Assembly (NCBI GenBank): GCA_965153455.1
Contig: OZ234497.1
Location: 7,502,001-7,566,000, forward strand
Source: Sphagnum compactum
Taxonomy: Eukaryota > Bryophyta > Sphagnopsida > Sphagnales
DNA length: 64,000 nucleotides
Direction: 5' to 3'
The notes beneath the pieces were generated by a model that ran no database searches, was not told the DNA's origin, and was given only the letters and a program-made list of their open reading frames with translations. Both the position numbers and the translations under genes were made by a program. Below, piece by piece: positions 24,801 to 35,340 of this stretch. Within the stretch, counting starts at the first letter, position 1; each line of letters opens with the position of its first letter.

Positions 24801-27631
24801 GCAACCCATGTTCAAGACACAGGTTTTTCCAATGAGAGAATTGTAAATGAAATGCTGCATGATTCAAGTCAGCAGTTCTTGAGTGCCATGACACAGCACA
24901 AGCCCCTGCATCCGGACTATCTTTCGAGCCCACTTCCAGCTAACATATCTAATATGCAAGTAAGATTTGATGATGGAAGGAAGTCAATATCCTTAGTGTT
25001 GCTATTTCTGGTCTGAAGAGATGAGGATTTCGTATTATTTGAAGTGCTTTTCTCTTGGCTTACAAACTCTGGAAATCTAACTGAAACTTGAAGGTTTGAC
25101 CTGAAACAAACAGATTCCAGAAGAGTTGAAGGCAGTGGTTATCTTTTTGTGATGTCTTGACAGGCACAAGTACGAGCAACTATGGAAAATGCTTTCTGGG
25201 ATAGCATTGCAGAGGACCTTATGAAAGTGCCAACTGGTTACAAACGTATAGTAAGCCTGGTGGGTGAGGTTCGGGATGAGCTTGAGGTCCTTGTTCCGGA
25301 GGAATGGAAGATGGAACTTCATGAAAGCATGGATTTGGAGCTATTTTCTCAGGTACAAGTTCACCATCTACTTTGTACCTTGGTTCTTTCTTCATGGTGT
25401 TTTTTTGCACAAACAATGTTCTTTACTGGAGGTAGAAATAAAAAAAATATGGGTATGCAGATACTGGAATCTGGAAGCAGCAATATTGAGTATCTTCGAC
25501 AACTTCTGGACTATGCAGCAAGCCTGATTCTAAAGCTGGGTGCACCTATACGTGATAGTGACACAAAAGCTGCACACCAGTCTCTTGTAGATGAACTATC
25601 CATGGCAGTTTCACCAAACAGTGAGTCAGAGAGTGCATTTGCAGTCTCGCTGGTCAAGGGAGTGCGATTCATCTTTGAACAAATACAGGTGACTTCACTC
25701 ACAAGCTGTGTCCCTTATATATTGTTGTTTGCTCCTTATGCATAGGCTCTACTGGGTTCATGGGAGGGGTCCTGGGATAGGTAGTCCTGAGAAGTAACAA
25801 GTCCTTGGAAAGTAGTTGCAAACAGTGCATGGAAGGAAGTATGTTTCTCAGTCAGTTCCAGGGAAATTTGACTCTCTTAATGTATTTGTTGGAACTGCTA
25901 CAAAGAAGATGTTGTCTGTTGTGATGGAGTCTGGGTTTTGAAGTGAGACGAGTCCTGAGAAAATAGTTCCTTCAGGTGTAAGGAAGAAAGTGTATTTCTC
26001 AGCCATGTCCAGGGAAAATTGATGAGTTCACAATAAGCTCTGTTGGAACTGGTACAAATAAGATCTAGTGTGTTCTGATGGACTGCAGGTTCTGAAGCAA
26101 GACATCACATCAACTCGTCTGCAAGCGTTGGCTCCATTAATTAATGGTCCAGCAGGTATAGACTATATGCGGAAGGCTTTTGGAGCACGTTTCCAATTGA
26201 AAGAAGCCATCTCTGCGGCTGAAATAACACAGCATCTGCCACGCACATTTCACTGGTTTGAAGAGGTAGCACACAGTCTGGAAAGAGAGCAAAGTGAACT
26301 TGAATCGTCCTTAGCAGCGCAGCATACAGTTTATCAGACTGCTTCACGATTAGGTCCCCAGGTGACAGGTTTACCTCCAGTCTCATCTATGCGCACAGGA
26401 GGTCAAATGTTCATCACAACAGGGCTCTCTGGAAATAATTTCCAGCTGCCATCATCAACCCCTCAAGGTTGGTCATGCTGTCATGTTCTCCTGAGCACTG
26501 ACCCAAGGGGTTCTTTTTCTGCTTATCCTTTTCAAACCTATCATCTCTCTGAGCTATCAGGTGATACAATGAATAAACTTCATTTATTTTCTGTTTGCCT
26601 TGTGTTCACTCTTGATGTTGGTGGGTTTGGAAGCAGGCCAGGAGATTTTGCAGAGGGAGTCTGCATGGAAAAGTAGTCATACAATGGTTCGTTTGGGCCT
26701 CCTACACATTCTGAGTAGCAATGAGGCAGCCACTGAGAAGAATGTACCTGAAACTCTCGTTCTCTCAGCTTCTCGGCTGCAGGACTGCCAAAATGCCCTC
26801 CAACGCATTCTTGTCATTGCCACTGGGTAGGAGCCACTGTCATATTGCTATATAGCTTAGGCTCATACAATGTCAGAATCTCTGTTTCACATCATATGCT
26901 TTGTACAAGTATGTCCTGCATACTTTCTGTGCAGGGTTTTCTCTTGACTCATAGGACCCTTGCTGCAGCTGTTGCAGCACATGTGTAGAAGGGGTTGAGA
27001 ACAAACTATACACCTAACTCTCCAATGACAAGATCATGTACAGCTGTACAGTAAAAGAGTAAAAGATTTGGGCAAGGGTTGGTGATTAGGAATGTTCAGT
27101 CTTGTCAAGTCCTGACCACTTTGCATGGTGGGCTGCAGGTTACTGGTAGCAAGACAAGGGCTTGTGGGCCAGGGTATTGTCGGAAGTGCATTGGAGAAGG
27201 AAATAGAGTGTGGCAGGGGAAGACTAGACAACCTGTTGAGCAAACCAACGGCAACAATTGCTGAAATTGGATTCTTGTTGGCCCAGATTGCAAATGGTGG
27301 GATGGAAGAGGCCGAAGCTAGTGCAAATCTTGCTGCAAAGACAGAACTGATGACACGAGTTTTAGGCAAAAGTTTGTCACCTGAGGATGCTGTATTTGCT
27401 CGAGTCTCTGCTGCTGTTGGAGCAAGCTTGCGCTCTCTTCTCATCCTAGGCAAGGGAGCTGAGGCTGTTGCAATTGCAGAGTTGGCTATGCGTAGGATTG
27501 GTGGAAGCTGTCTCATGGAGAAGTTGGTTACTTTAGTGGATGCAGTTGATCGACTTGCAGCTGTGACAAGCAGGATTCATGAACCATGGTATGATGCAAT
27601 AGCTGCCGCGGTTCTATCAACAAAGCCATGA
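21867..27631 (+). CDS. T-complex protein 11 family protein, 11 exons, 1272 aa
   Basis: Plant TCP11-like protein; its biochemical role is not established in plants, and the mammalian founder acts in sperm cAMP signalling. Exons: 21867-22097, 22233-22354, 22488-22941, 23079-23194, 23406-24303, 24441-24959, 25164-25352, 25461-25688, 26089-26467, 26637-26826, 27139-27631. All ten introns are GT-AG and every phase joins. Residues 39-77 hold a basic VPKRVRRRL segment and IESRLKEADLRRQ, then QFHEWLANKARS. Residues 100-300 are an Arg/Glu/Ala coiled coil (AAEQKR, QMRLAKL, EDRLQR, ARRQRAEFLRQRG). Conserved WRQF, FEQLAARI and TVKALLGRIESR lie at 308-370, and YPARVFLCAYMI begins the main Tcp11 domain near 450, which continues through AFWDSI, VRDELEVL, LVKGVRFIFEQIQ and APLINGPAGIDYMRKAF to the C-terminus. 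A Ser/Pro-rich low-complexity insert lies at about 655-770. The order and motifs match the Arabidopsis family (for example At1g22930, from memory) throughout. An overlapping out-of-frame ATG lies 7 bp upstream of the start. Confidence 0.93.
25784..26119 (+). repeat. Tandem duplication (~168 bp) in intron 8 reaching into exon 9
   Basis: GTCCTGAGAA starts copies at 25784 and 25952. Shared landmarks follow in order: a GGAAG-rich block, TTTCTCAG, TCCAGGGAAA, TTGTTGGAACTG.TACAAA, GATGGA and TTCTGAAG/TTTTGAAG. Copy 2 contains the working acceptor GACTGCAG plus the first bases of exon 9; the matching place in copy 1 reads GAGTCTGGG and has no AG. The duplicated block therefore took in an exon edge and the upstream acceptor has since decayed or never functioned. 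Confidence 0.75.
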
Positions 27632-29729
27632 TAGCCCACTTGCAGAAAGAGATATGGGAAATGTGGAAAATACATTATTAAGTTTATTCATGCTGGGATT
27701 AGGATTGTACATATCTGTATATTGCCACAGTACTGTAATTTGCATGTAATTAAAGGATCAAGTGTGTCTAATATGTTCAATACCTGGAAATTTGTAGTAT
27801 ATGGCATGCAAAGAGAACCTTGTAGAGGGGTGACCCAACCTCTCAATTCAGTCAAATGGATGGGAGATTGAAAGGCTGTTGCTATGAACATCCTTGTGGC
27901 CATTTGAATGGGAATAGTTAGTTTGGGCTGGTCCAAATATGAAAGCAACCATTCTGGGCCTGGTGCCCACTTTCTAACTCTATGTTCAGTACCTCTGCAG
28001 TGTGGTGTATAACAGAGAGCTTCATGATCCATCTGATTTTCCTGTTCTTTCCTGTTGAGGATTCTGCAGACCTAAGTAGGCATTAAAATGCATAAGTATT
28101 CACTTATTCTTACCTGATAATCTATGACCAGCAGTTTAATGTTCATCGTCAACTTGCAAAGCAGAAACCTAAAGCTAGCAATTTGTTCAAAGCCCACCTT
28201 CAAATCAGTCATCCAATCTTATGATAATGGGTAGCTGGAGTTTATTGTGACAATATTGAATCTTGTACTGTGCAGTTGACTGGCATGCACTGGACTGTAG
28301 TCCTGTGACAGAAAATGCTGGGGAGATGAATTTCAAAGTTTCAGATTTCTTTGTGCATCTCATATTTGAATCTTCTTAGGTCAAGTATCAAATGTCTACA
28401 ACCTTTTCAGACAGAAAAATTATGCAGAGTCAGTCATCATGCAACATATGTATTCAAAAATACAATAATGAATGTATTGTACTAAGTCCCTAACATTGGC
28501 TCAATCTGGGAAGGCACTCAGAGAAATTTTGTAGTGTATGTGGAGGGCACTGTACGAGATCGATTGATGGATCAACTTTATTGAGCCCTTTACTTCCTTT
28601 CTGGAATTAGAATCCTCCTACTAATGCTTTTCAAAAAAGATAAATAATGGGGAATTGGAAACAACTCTAATGCCATCTACCTTTCAAGCTTGGAGCCTGC
28701 CACCAACATTCCAATAATTGTTGCCATTAAATATGGATGAATCATGGACATACCTGGGAACAACACAGATTGCAAAGAATACACTCCTTTAGCTTGACAT
28801 ACCCTTGAGTTCATAGTAGATGTAATATGAACCTTATGGTAGTAGAACAAAATTCCACAATGCCACAATTTTGATTGTTGCAACACAACCATTTTCAGCT
28901 CACATCCATGGTGCCTTCCTTCTGTTGAAAGGACATGGTTGTGATGTTCCTTAGTTGAGTACAAAGCAAGTTTGACATTTCACAAGAAATGAACATCTTC
29001 AGAAGTATTGAGAAAATCTCCATGCTCATGGTTTCAGTCAATTTGGAAGGAATTGAGAGAATGACCCATCAACAAGTTCATAGAGATTTCAGATCTGACC
29101 ACATTACAGATCAGCAAATAGGAAAAAGAAGATACCCAACCCTAATGAAGAGAGAAAACAGAACCTGAGGAGCAGTTTGAACACAAATTGTCACCCACAA
29201 TTCAATAGCAAGATGTGCATATATACACATACATCTTTCTGAGAAGTTCACACTACAATCGAAGTTGTCATGAAAAGAATCGATAGGCTAGCTTAACAAA
29301 ACACAAGAAGAGAAGGAGAAGACCAAAAAACCGAAGAAGCAATATACTGATACTATAAATTGTAGAAATAGTGTCAGGCCCATCACAAATTATAGTGACA
29401 AGGCCACTGCTTCAATCAACAATGAATTCCAAGTACCCATGAGATGACTCTCATTGTGCTAACCGTTTGAATAAAGTGTGCATAATGTTGATGCGAACAA
29501 AACTGTATCTGATGTGCATATTTGATGTACTGGAACATCTTCTATCTGCAATTTGTATATTCAACTTTTCTGTTTGGCAACAAGTCATCAAGCTAAACAC
29601 AGTCCTGGCAAATGAGCCCCAGCTCAATCCTTACCATCCAGCACATATTTCAGCTTAAGCAATCACATAATATCCAGTGTTTTTGTTCTGCTCTATACCT
29701 TTGGAGCTGTGAAGATGCTCAAGGCATCA
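27632..29729. other. Intergenic region between two convergent genes (3' ends)
   Basis: Holds the 3' untranslated regions of the TCP11-like gene (plus, ending 27631) and the HAD gene (minus, ending 29730). No further coding exon was recognised. An AT-rich stretch with TTATTAAGTTTATTCATG just after 27670 and a later TAATTAAAGG near 27748 are plausible plant poly(A) signals for the first gene. I could not place the second gene's poly(A) site. Confidence 0.6.
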
Positions 29730-32700
29730 TCACATGGTGGAAGTTTTTGGTGGGTTTTCAGATAAAGCTCCAAATTCCTCAAGAACTCCTGGAAGTTCAC
29801 CGATGTTTGGAATAATGTGATGAGGCACTGGACCTCCTGCAGGAGGGCCCTCCAAGTTGTGAACATTTACCCACACAGTGCCCAAAAATCCTGCATTCTG
29901 GGCCCCCTGCACCACCAAATAAACAACTATTTTACTGCACTGAACACTCTCAAGACAGACTAACATTCAACATCAGTGCACCGAAGAAATCAACTGCCAA
30001 CAATAAGCCATAATAAAAGCACACATGTTACTACATGATCCCTCTTCAACCTGTAATACTCAGATTGTCTTCAGGGATTTGTTAAGAACCATGCACCAAA
30101 TGACAATTATGTACCTGAATATCAGTCTTGAGATTATCGCCAACCATTATGGAATTTTCTGGTTTGGAGCCTGTGAGTTTACAGGCCTTCAAGAAAATGT
30201 CCTTATGTGGTTTCTGATTTGGTTCCTCTGCAATAAAACCAAAAAGAATCCAGGATTAAGATGTTCTTGACAAGAGGAGCATGTGAGAAAAGTGCACGGA
30301 CTACATCTCTGGATTTTGCTACTGAACAAGCCCTCTGCAGCAACAGATCAAACATGGGGAAAAAGCATCATATGCTACTATTGTATCCAATATGGCAGTC
30401 AAAATCTACCGCCACCAACAAGAATCATGTCAAAAAGCTGATCCGCCTTGCATGCGTTGAGCTTTGTTCTTTGAACCTGCAGGCATGGAATGCACCCATG
30501 AATCATGAAGGAGAGGCAAAATCTGCACTGGTTCTTCACTCACTTGAGAAGAATCTCAAGTGCACCAGACAAGACAGGAATCTCGGGTATAAAAGAATTT
30601 TGTTGCATCTGTTTTGTCACTGACTGGAAACATGAATTTCAATCTGCCTTGACATAAGTTTGACTTCCTTGAGACAAAAACTTGGATATGTGTTTGAGGA
30701 CATTCAGATGGAAAATACTGGCTGTGACACCTGGAAAAACATACACTGAAATGGCCATTGGTGATGATGCCCACTTTAATGCCTTGTGCGTGAAGGCTTC
30801 TCACCATCTGCATCATTATGGAAGTACCATAGATTGATGTTGAGAATCTAAAACATTTTTGGCAATCATACGCCAAAGAGAATAGATACGTGCCAGTTCT
30901 CTTTTAGGCACGCATACAAAGAGACAGTGATGTTGTTGTCCATGAGAAACAGTCCAACAGAGCTTGCCTGAGAAAGGAAAGGTGATGTTAAAAGTGAAAT
31001 ACCACTTCGACCCCTGGTGCCCACTGAAATGACAGCATCCTCTCCTCATCAAAACAGCGTTGCATATCCTGGCATACCAAAAACAAGTAGTTCAAAACAT
31101 CTACTGAAAACAAGCAACTGGTTGCACTAATTCCTCTGCTGCCATAAATCTATGGAAGCAAGAAACCCACTTTGATTTAGTATCAACTAGCATCATCATC
31201 TAGCACACATCTTCATTCTGCAGCACTGCAAGCTGTATGTTTGCATACAAATGAAAAAAGTAAAGGATGTCTTGGCCATACTCTAGCAAGCTCCATGTCT
31301 TCAACACCTTGACTCTTAAGAGCTTCTCCCCATATCCGTGCTCTCCACTCTGTGACTTCAACCTGGCAACATCATAAACATACTCAATTCAAAATCCATA
31401 TAAAAACCCCCAGTTCACTACAGAAAAATACAACAACCAAATGGGTTGCTTGTTGTTGCATCTTTCCGAACACCAAGCTTTCTTCGGGGTACATGCAAAT
31501 CATGGTTGACTCTACAATTTGTCTTTCTGCTCATAAGCTTCTGATGCAGAGACAAAAAGCTCTGGATTCAAGAGCTACCAAAACCATAAAAGAGATGATA
31601 AGAATGTATGTGCACATGATGACTCTGGGAATAAAATAGAACCGTGGGTTCACAATCCTGATTCCAAGCACATTCCTGTTCTCGGAATTATAGAAAATAG
31701 CACAAATAGATGGAGATGACAAAGATAAGTAGCCAACTTGGTGTGTGAGATCCCATGGCTGCACATCAAATTTCGCAATAAAAACCTTGAGCATTTCATC
31801 ACCATTCATGAGTGGAATCCTCTGCTGTACCAAAGCCTGCACAACAACATCCTTCTCTCCCTCTCTCTTAGAGTTCAGTTTCAATCAAGCTCTCACAGAC
31901 ACCTATTTCTCCATCAATCAGATTGATGAGAGGAGCAATGTGCCTTGCTCAGGCTTGTACAGGACCTCATCAGATCTCAGGCAGCTGTACCCTCAGATCT
32001 CATCATTGACTGAGCTCACCCAAAACCCCAACACAATTCAGATTATCTGGAACCTTTTGGGATTCATTTTATGTTATTCCTGAAACCCATCTCCTGCTCC
32101 TCATTTGCATTGACCATCAAGCAAGCACTGCAGGAAGATGGTAAATGGCGAAGCTCTTCTACATCCCATCCCATTCATTGCAACAGAGAACTGACAAAAT
32201 CCCAGCATCTGGAAAAAGTTTCAAGAAAGCAACCAACAAAAGCAATCTAACAGTTGGAATGCTCAACAAGAAGAACTCAGGAGAACCCTGGAGATGCAAT
32301 CCAAAGGTCTTGGAGCTTCAGAGTACTGCAACATACATGCATGCATGCATACATACATACCTGAACAGCCTTATGAGCGACTGTGTCGGCAGCATGGGTG
32401 AGAACAAGAGTATCATCAAGATCGAAGAAGACTGCCTCCAGATTTCTTCTACCAGATGGCAAGGACCCATTCTCCAATGTGGCAGCGATCTGTACTGTCT
32501 CCTCCAAAGTCTCAAGCGAGCCAGGCATGGGAGAAGCTGCTGTTGTTGTTGCCATAACCAAAAATTCTCTCTCGAACTCAGGAAGATGCCTTGTTCCTCG
32601 TAATCTTCCGGAAAACGGAGGATCGGTTCGGTGAACTGATCTCACACAGAAGAGTCTTGAGGTAGCAGAAGAGAAGTGTGTGGGTTTTTGGGGTATGAGG

Positions 32701-32807
32701 AACCGGGTTGTTGGGAATACAGGCGGCGATGGCGAAATGGGTTGCGACCAGAATTTGTGCAACGAGTGCAGCTGCTGCGAGGTTGCTGGAAACAGCAGCG
32801 CCCCCAT
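29730..32807 (-). CDS. HAD-superfamily phosphatase, N-acylneuraminate-9-phosphatase-like, 8 exons
   Basis: Exons on the minus strand: 32807-32361, 31836-31738, 31362-31282, 31068-31003, 30807-30745, 30476-30410, 30227-30115, 29906-29730. All introns are GT-AG with phases that join. From the internal Met at 32555 the protein is 286 aa. In that numbering motif I is FFDLDDT (nucleophile D45, acid D47), motif II is GIITNG (T163), the motif III lysine is K196 in NQKPHKD, and motif IV is VGDNLKTD (D221, D226). The helical cap lies between I and II (QPWDLTHQVEVTEWRARIW). GAQNAGFLGTVWVN follows motif IV as in HAD-IA phosphatases. It should hydrolyse a small phosphomonoester using Mg2+ and an aspartyl-phosphate; the substrate in plants is unknown. 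Upstream of 32555 the frame stays open to an ATG at 32807, adding 84 residues rich in Ser, Pro, Thr and Arg; the first 60 or so carry no Asp or Glu, which resembles a plastid or mitochondrial transit peptide. I chose 32807 for that reason; 32555 is the conservative alternative. Exon 4/5 and 5/6 junctions could shift by a few bases. Confidence 0.87.
32329..32360 (-). repeat. GTATG/GCATG microsatellite at the intron 1 donor of the HAD gene
   Basis: The donor following codon 65 (counted from 32555) is GTATGTATGTATGCATGCATG..., so the exon ends directly on a 4-bp microsatellite containing several overlapping GTATGT donor-like words. Confidence 0.8.
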
Positions 32808-32892
32808 GATGATGATGCTCAACTACTGGTGGTGGAGGTGAAGAAGAAGAAGCTCTGCCATCGCTAGGGTTTCTATCTCCTAGGGTTTCCAT
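32578..32892 (-). other. Overlapping upstream open frame, 104 codons, possible uORF
   Basis: Starts at an ATG (32892-32890), begins METLGDRNPSDGRASSSS, has a Pro run, a His run and an Ala/Leu-rich stretch, and stops at 32578, 23 bp before the conservative ATG of the HAD gene. It overlaps the putative transit peptide frame in another phase. If the transcript starts upstream of 32892 this would be an inhibitory upstream frame. I see no domain and no family match, so protein function is doubtful. Confidence 0.3.
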
Positions 32893-33374
32893 CTCTTGGA
32901 CACAAAAAGAAGAAAAGAGGAAGGGGGTCAAAGGCTTTGGAATCACGATACGGAGAAGAACAGAAAAGACACACCAAAGGTGCACTGCACTACTGTAAAA
33001 GAACAACCACCCATTGCTGCACAAGAAACAACCAGTCTCGAAAACGAAGAAGAAGACTAGGGTTTCCGACGTGGCAAAAGAAGAAGCTGCTGCTGCATAA
33101 GCCGTGTCGCTACATTTCCTGCCTCAAGTGGCTGTCACAAGACAGGTGAATCTCATGTCGCTGCAGGATTTGTTGTGTATGAAAACTCACAAAAGTTCCA
33201 TCATCATCATCAGTTGCGGAACTTTTTTTTGGGCATTTGTTGTTGTAGAGCCGCGGCGATCTGTTGTTTGGCAGAAGAGAAGAAGCGGAAATCCTGCAAA
33301 TGCACGTAGTAGTAGCAGCAGGATTTGTAAGGCCAACAATAGTAGTGAAGAAGGGTTGTTGGACGGACACAGGA

Positions 33375-34640
33375 AGATGATAAGAAGAAGCTCTCTTGTT
33401 GTTGTTACGCTGGAGGAGATGGGTGGTGTGAAGAAGAAGAGGAAGAAGGGACCCAGATCGAGGAGCAGCAACAGAATGTTGAAGAATTTGCACATGACGA
33501 CGACGATTATGATGATGCCTGGGACGTTGTTGTAGAGGACGAGGATGTTCAACTGCTTGCCAAATTCTGAATAATGTCAGTCCTGATCCTCATTGTTGTG
33601 AACTCCAGAGAGAAACAGAGACACAGTGACACAGTGACAGACAGAGAGAGACACACCCACAGAGAGCAGTGCTGGTAGCTGTGATTGTTCTTGGGGATCT
33701 ATCTCTCAGAGATGGAATTAGGAATTAGGTCATAAGAATCAGGGCTGGTAGCTGTTATTGTTCCTGGAGATGTCCATCTCTTAGAGATGGAATTAGGTCA
33801 TAAGGATCAAGGACTTTTCTCTACAGATTTTGGCGCATGCAATTCTTGGGTGTTGTTTTTCTTCATGTGTTGGGTTTGTCTTCTTCACATTGTTTGCCAG
33901 GTACAACCATGTGCAGGTGTTGGAGGTGGCAAGAAGGGCACAGCACCCTCTAGCAGGAGCTCAGATTCTTCTTCTTGACAAACCTGGAAACATACAAAGT
34001 GTTTGCTTCCCACAGAAGGCGCTCACAGGTTCCTACTATGATGTGTTCACAACTCTTCTGCCACTTCTTCCAGAGGGTGGTCCTGTTGGAAATCTCAGAT
34101 AGGAGCAGGCACAGCTGCATGACTCCAACATTTCTGGCCTGCCATAGATATACATGGTTGAGAGCTTGATCCGGCAGTTATTATGGTTGCAAGGCGGGCT
34201 TTCAATCTGTCAGAGCTTGAAGCAGGAGAAGAATTTGTTGCAAATAGCTGCACATTTGCTTCTGGTGAAGACAAATATGCAAGATTATTTGCAGGCAGCA
34301 GGGAGATGAATGAGGGAGCAAGCACTCATTGTTGCCACTCCGAATCCAACTGTGCAAACATGATGGTTGGAAACACAAGGACTTGAGCTTGCAACTAGGG
34401 TCTAACCTCTCGAAAACTACATGTGCGTATTGGGGATGCCTTGAACCTATGCAACATCACCCTACCAGGTGGGTTTGCAGGTCTCATATTTGATTTTTTT
34501 GCTGGAGGTGCAGTGATTCCTGCTCTACAACAGACTGAAACATGGCCATTTTGTGGATGGGCTGGAGCTTTATCTTCTCCAAAATGCCCAGTGGGATCTT
34601 ACGCGTTGTAAGCGCTCCTCCAACTACATTAAGAATTTCT
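33375..34640 (+). pseudogene. Dead spermidine-synthase-like SAM-dependent methyltransferase
   Basis: Fragments in order: NHVQVLEVARRAQHPLAG and LLLDKPGNIQSV...TGSYYDVF (33900-34090, frame 2); GAGTAA, the SAM-binding glycine loop, then ELDPAVIMVARRAFNLSELE (34100-34260, frame 1); LHVRIGDAL and GGFAGLIFDFFAGGAVIP (34415-34545, frame 1); and SKMPSGILRVV (34565-34610, frame 3). This is the order of the plant spermidine-synthase-like methyltransferase family. Two frameshifts and stops at 34120-34122 and 34159-34161 kill the frame. By comparison with the family the first stop sits where Arg (CGA) is expected and the second where Trp (TGG) is expected. An acidic open stretch at 33375-33566 (DDDDYDDAWDVVVEDEDVQL) may be its first exon. 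Its 3' end meets a retrotransposon fragment at about 34640; the rest was not found. Confidence 0.7.
33671..33811 (+). repeat. Tandem duplication, ~73-bp unit, two copies
   Basis: GCTGGTAGCTGT begins at 33671 and again at 33744. Each is followed by ATTGTTC, GGAGAT/GGGGAT, CATCTCT/TATCTCT, AGAGATGGAATTAGG and TCATAAG. It lies in what was probably an intron of the methyltransferase pseudogene, downstream of a GACACAGT/GACAGA-rich simple repeat (33611-33660). Confidence 0.8.
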
Positions 34641-34644
34641 TCAG

Positions 34645-35220
34645 AGGTTTTTGTGCTAGTGCTCAATGCCATAATCTCTACACATCTCTGCAAATTCTCC
34701 TGTCCCCTCTGTGGCATTGTCTGTCAGGACATACTTCGGAACACTGAACCTTAAAATGACCTCATTCTCCAAGAAATGAACCACTGTCAAAGCAGTCAGC
34801 CACAGCACTTGCTTTGGCCTACATGGAGTAGTTGTCTATTGCTAGCAATAGATGCATGTTTCCCCTCTTGGTTTCAGGTGATGGGCCAGCTGTGTCAAGA
34901 GCCACCCTACTAAAGAATTCTTACTTGGATTTCCTTCACATCCATCTGAATTTGTTTGATCAGGTCCCATTGTGCCTCTTGAGAGCCATCCAAATGCTTG
35001 CCAAGCTGCTCATGGCGGCTCTCTTTTCAGTCCTCTCACCATGTGTTGGGAGCTTGGTTCTCAATCTTACCATGCACTGACAGATCAACTTCCATTGAAC
35101 TTTGCTCCACCTCTACCTCCCTCCCATGTCCTGGGTGCCTTGCAATAATGTCCACACCTTGCATATATCAACAAGCAAAACCTCCATATTGAGGGACCTA
35201 GGGAGATTAATGGGCAGGAG
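34645..35220 (-). mobile_element. Ty3/gypsy integrase fragment, decayed
   Basis: Minus-strand reading gives VALDTAGPSPETKRGN, then LLLAIDNYSM, AKASAVADCF, and after a frameshift HFLENEVILRFSVPKYVLTD, NATEGTGEFAEMCRDYGI. This is the retroviral-type integrase catalytic core: the first Asp in ALDTAGP and the second in VLTDNATE are visible. Stops and shifts (for example TAG after DNYSM) make it dead. It abuts the methyltransferase pseudogene in opposite orientation, and no long terminal repeats were found beside it. The segment between 35220 and 35340 may belong to the same fragment. Confidence 0.72.
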
Positions 35221-35340
35221 GCACTTTCTACCCCACAGGGATTAGCCCAGGCCCTCTACCATGGCCTCCTGTCTCTGCAACATCAATGGCTGCATTGCAA
35301 CCTCCTGCAACAGAGAAGATATTTATGGACTCCTATGCGA

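Noticed and set aside
33187-33552. Minus-strand Leu/Ile/Phe-rich protein opposite the methyltransferase relic
   Set aside because: It is the complement of a purine-rich GAAGAAGA/GACGACGAC tract, and its hydrophobicity follows from that composition.
34484-34717. Separate minus-strand gene of 77 codons
   Set aside because: It spans the junction between the integrase fragment and the antisense of the methyltransferase relic, so it is a chimeric chance frame.
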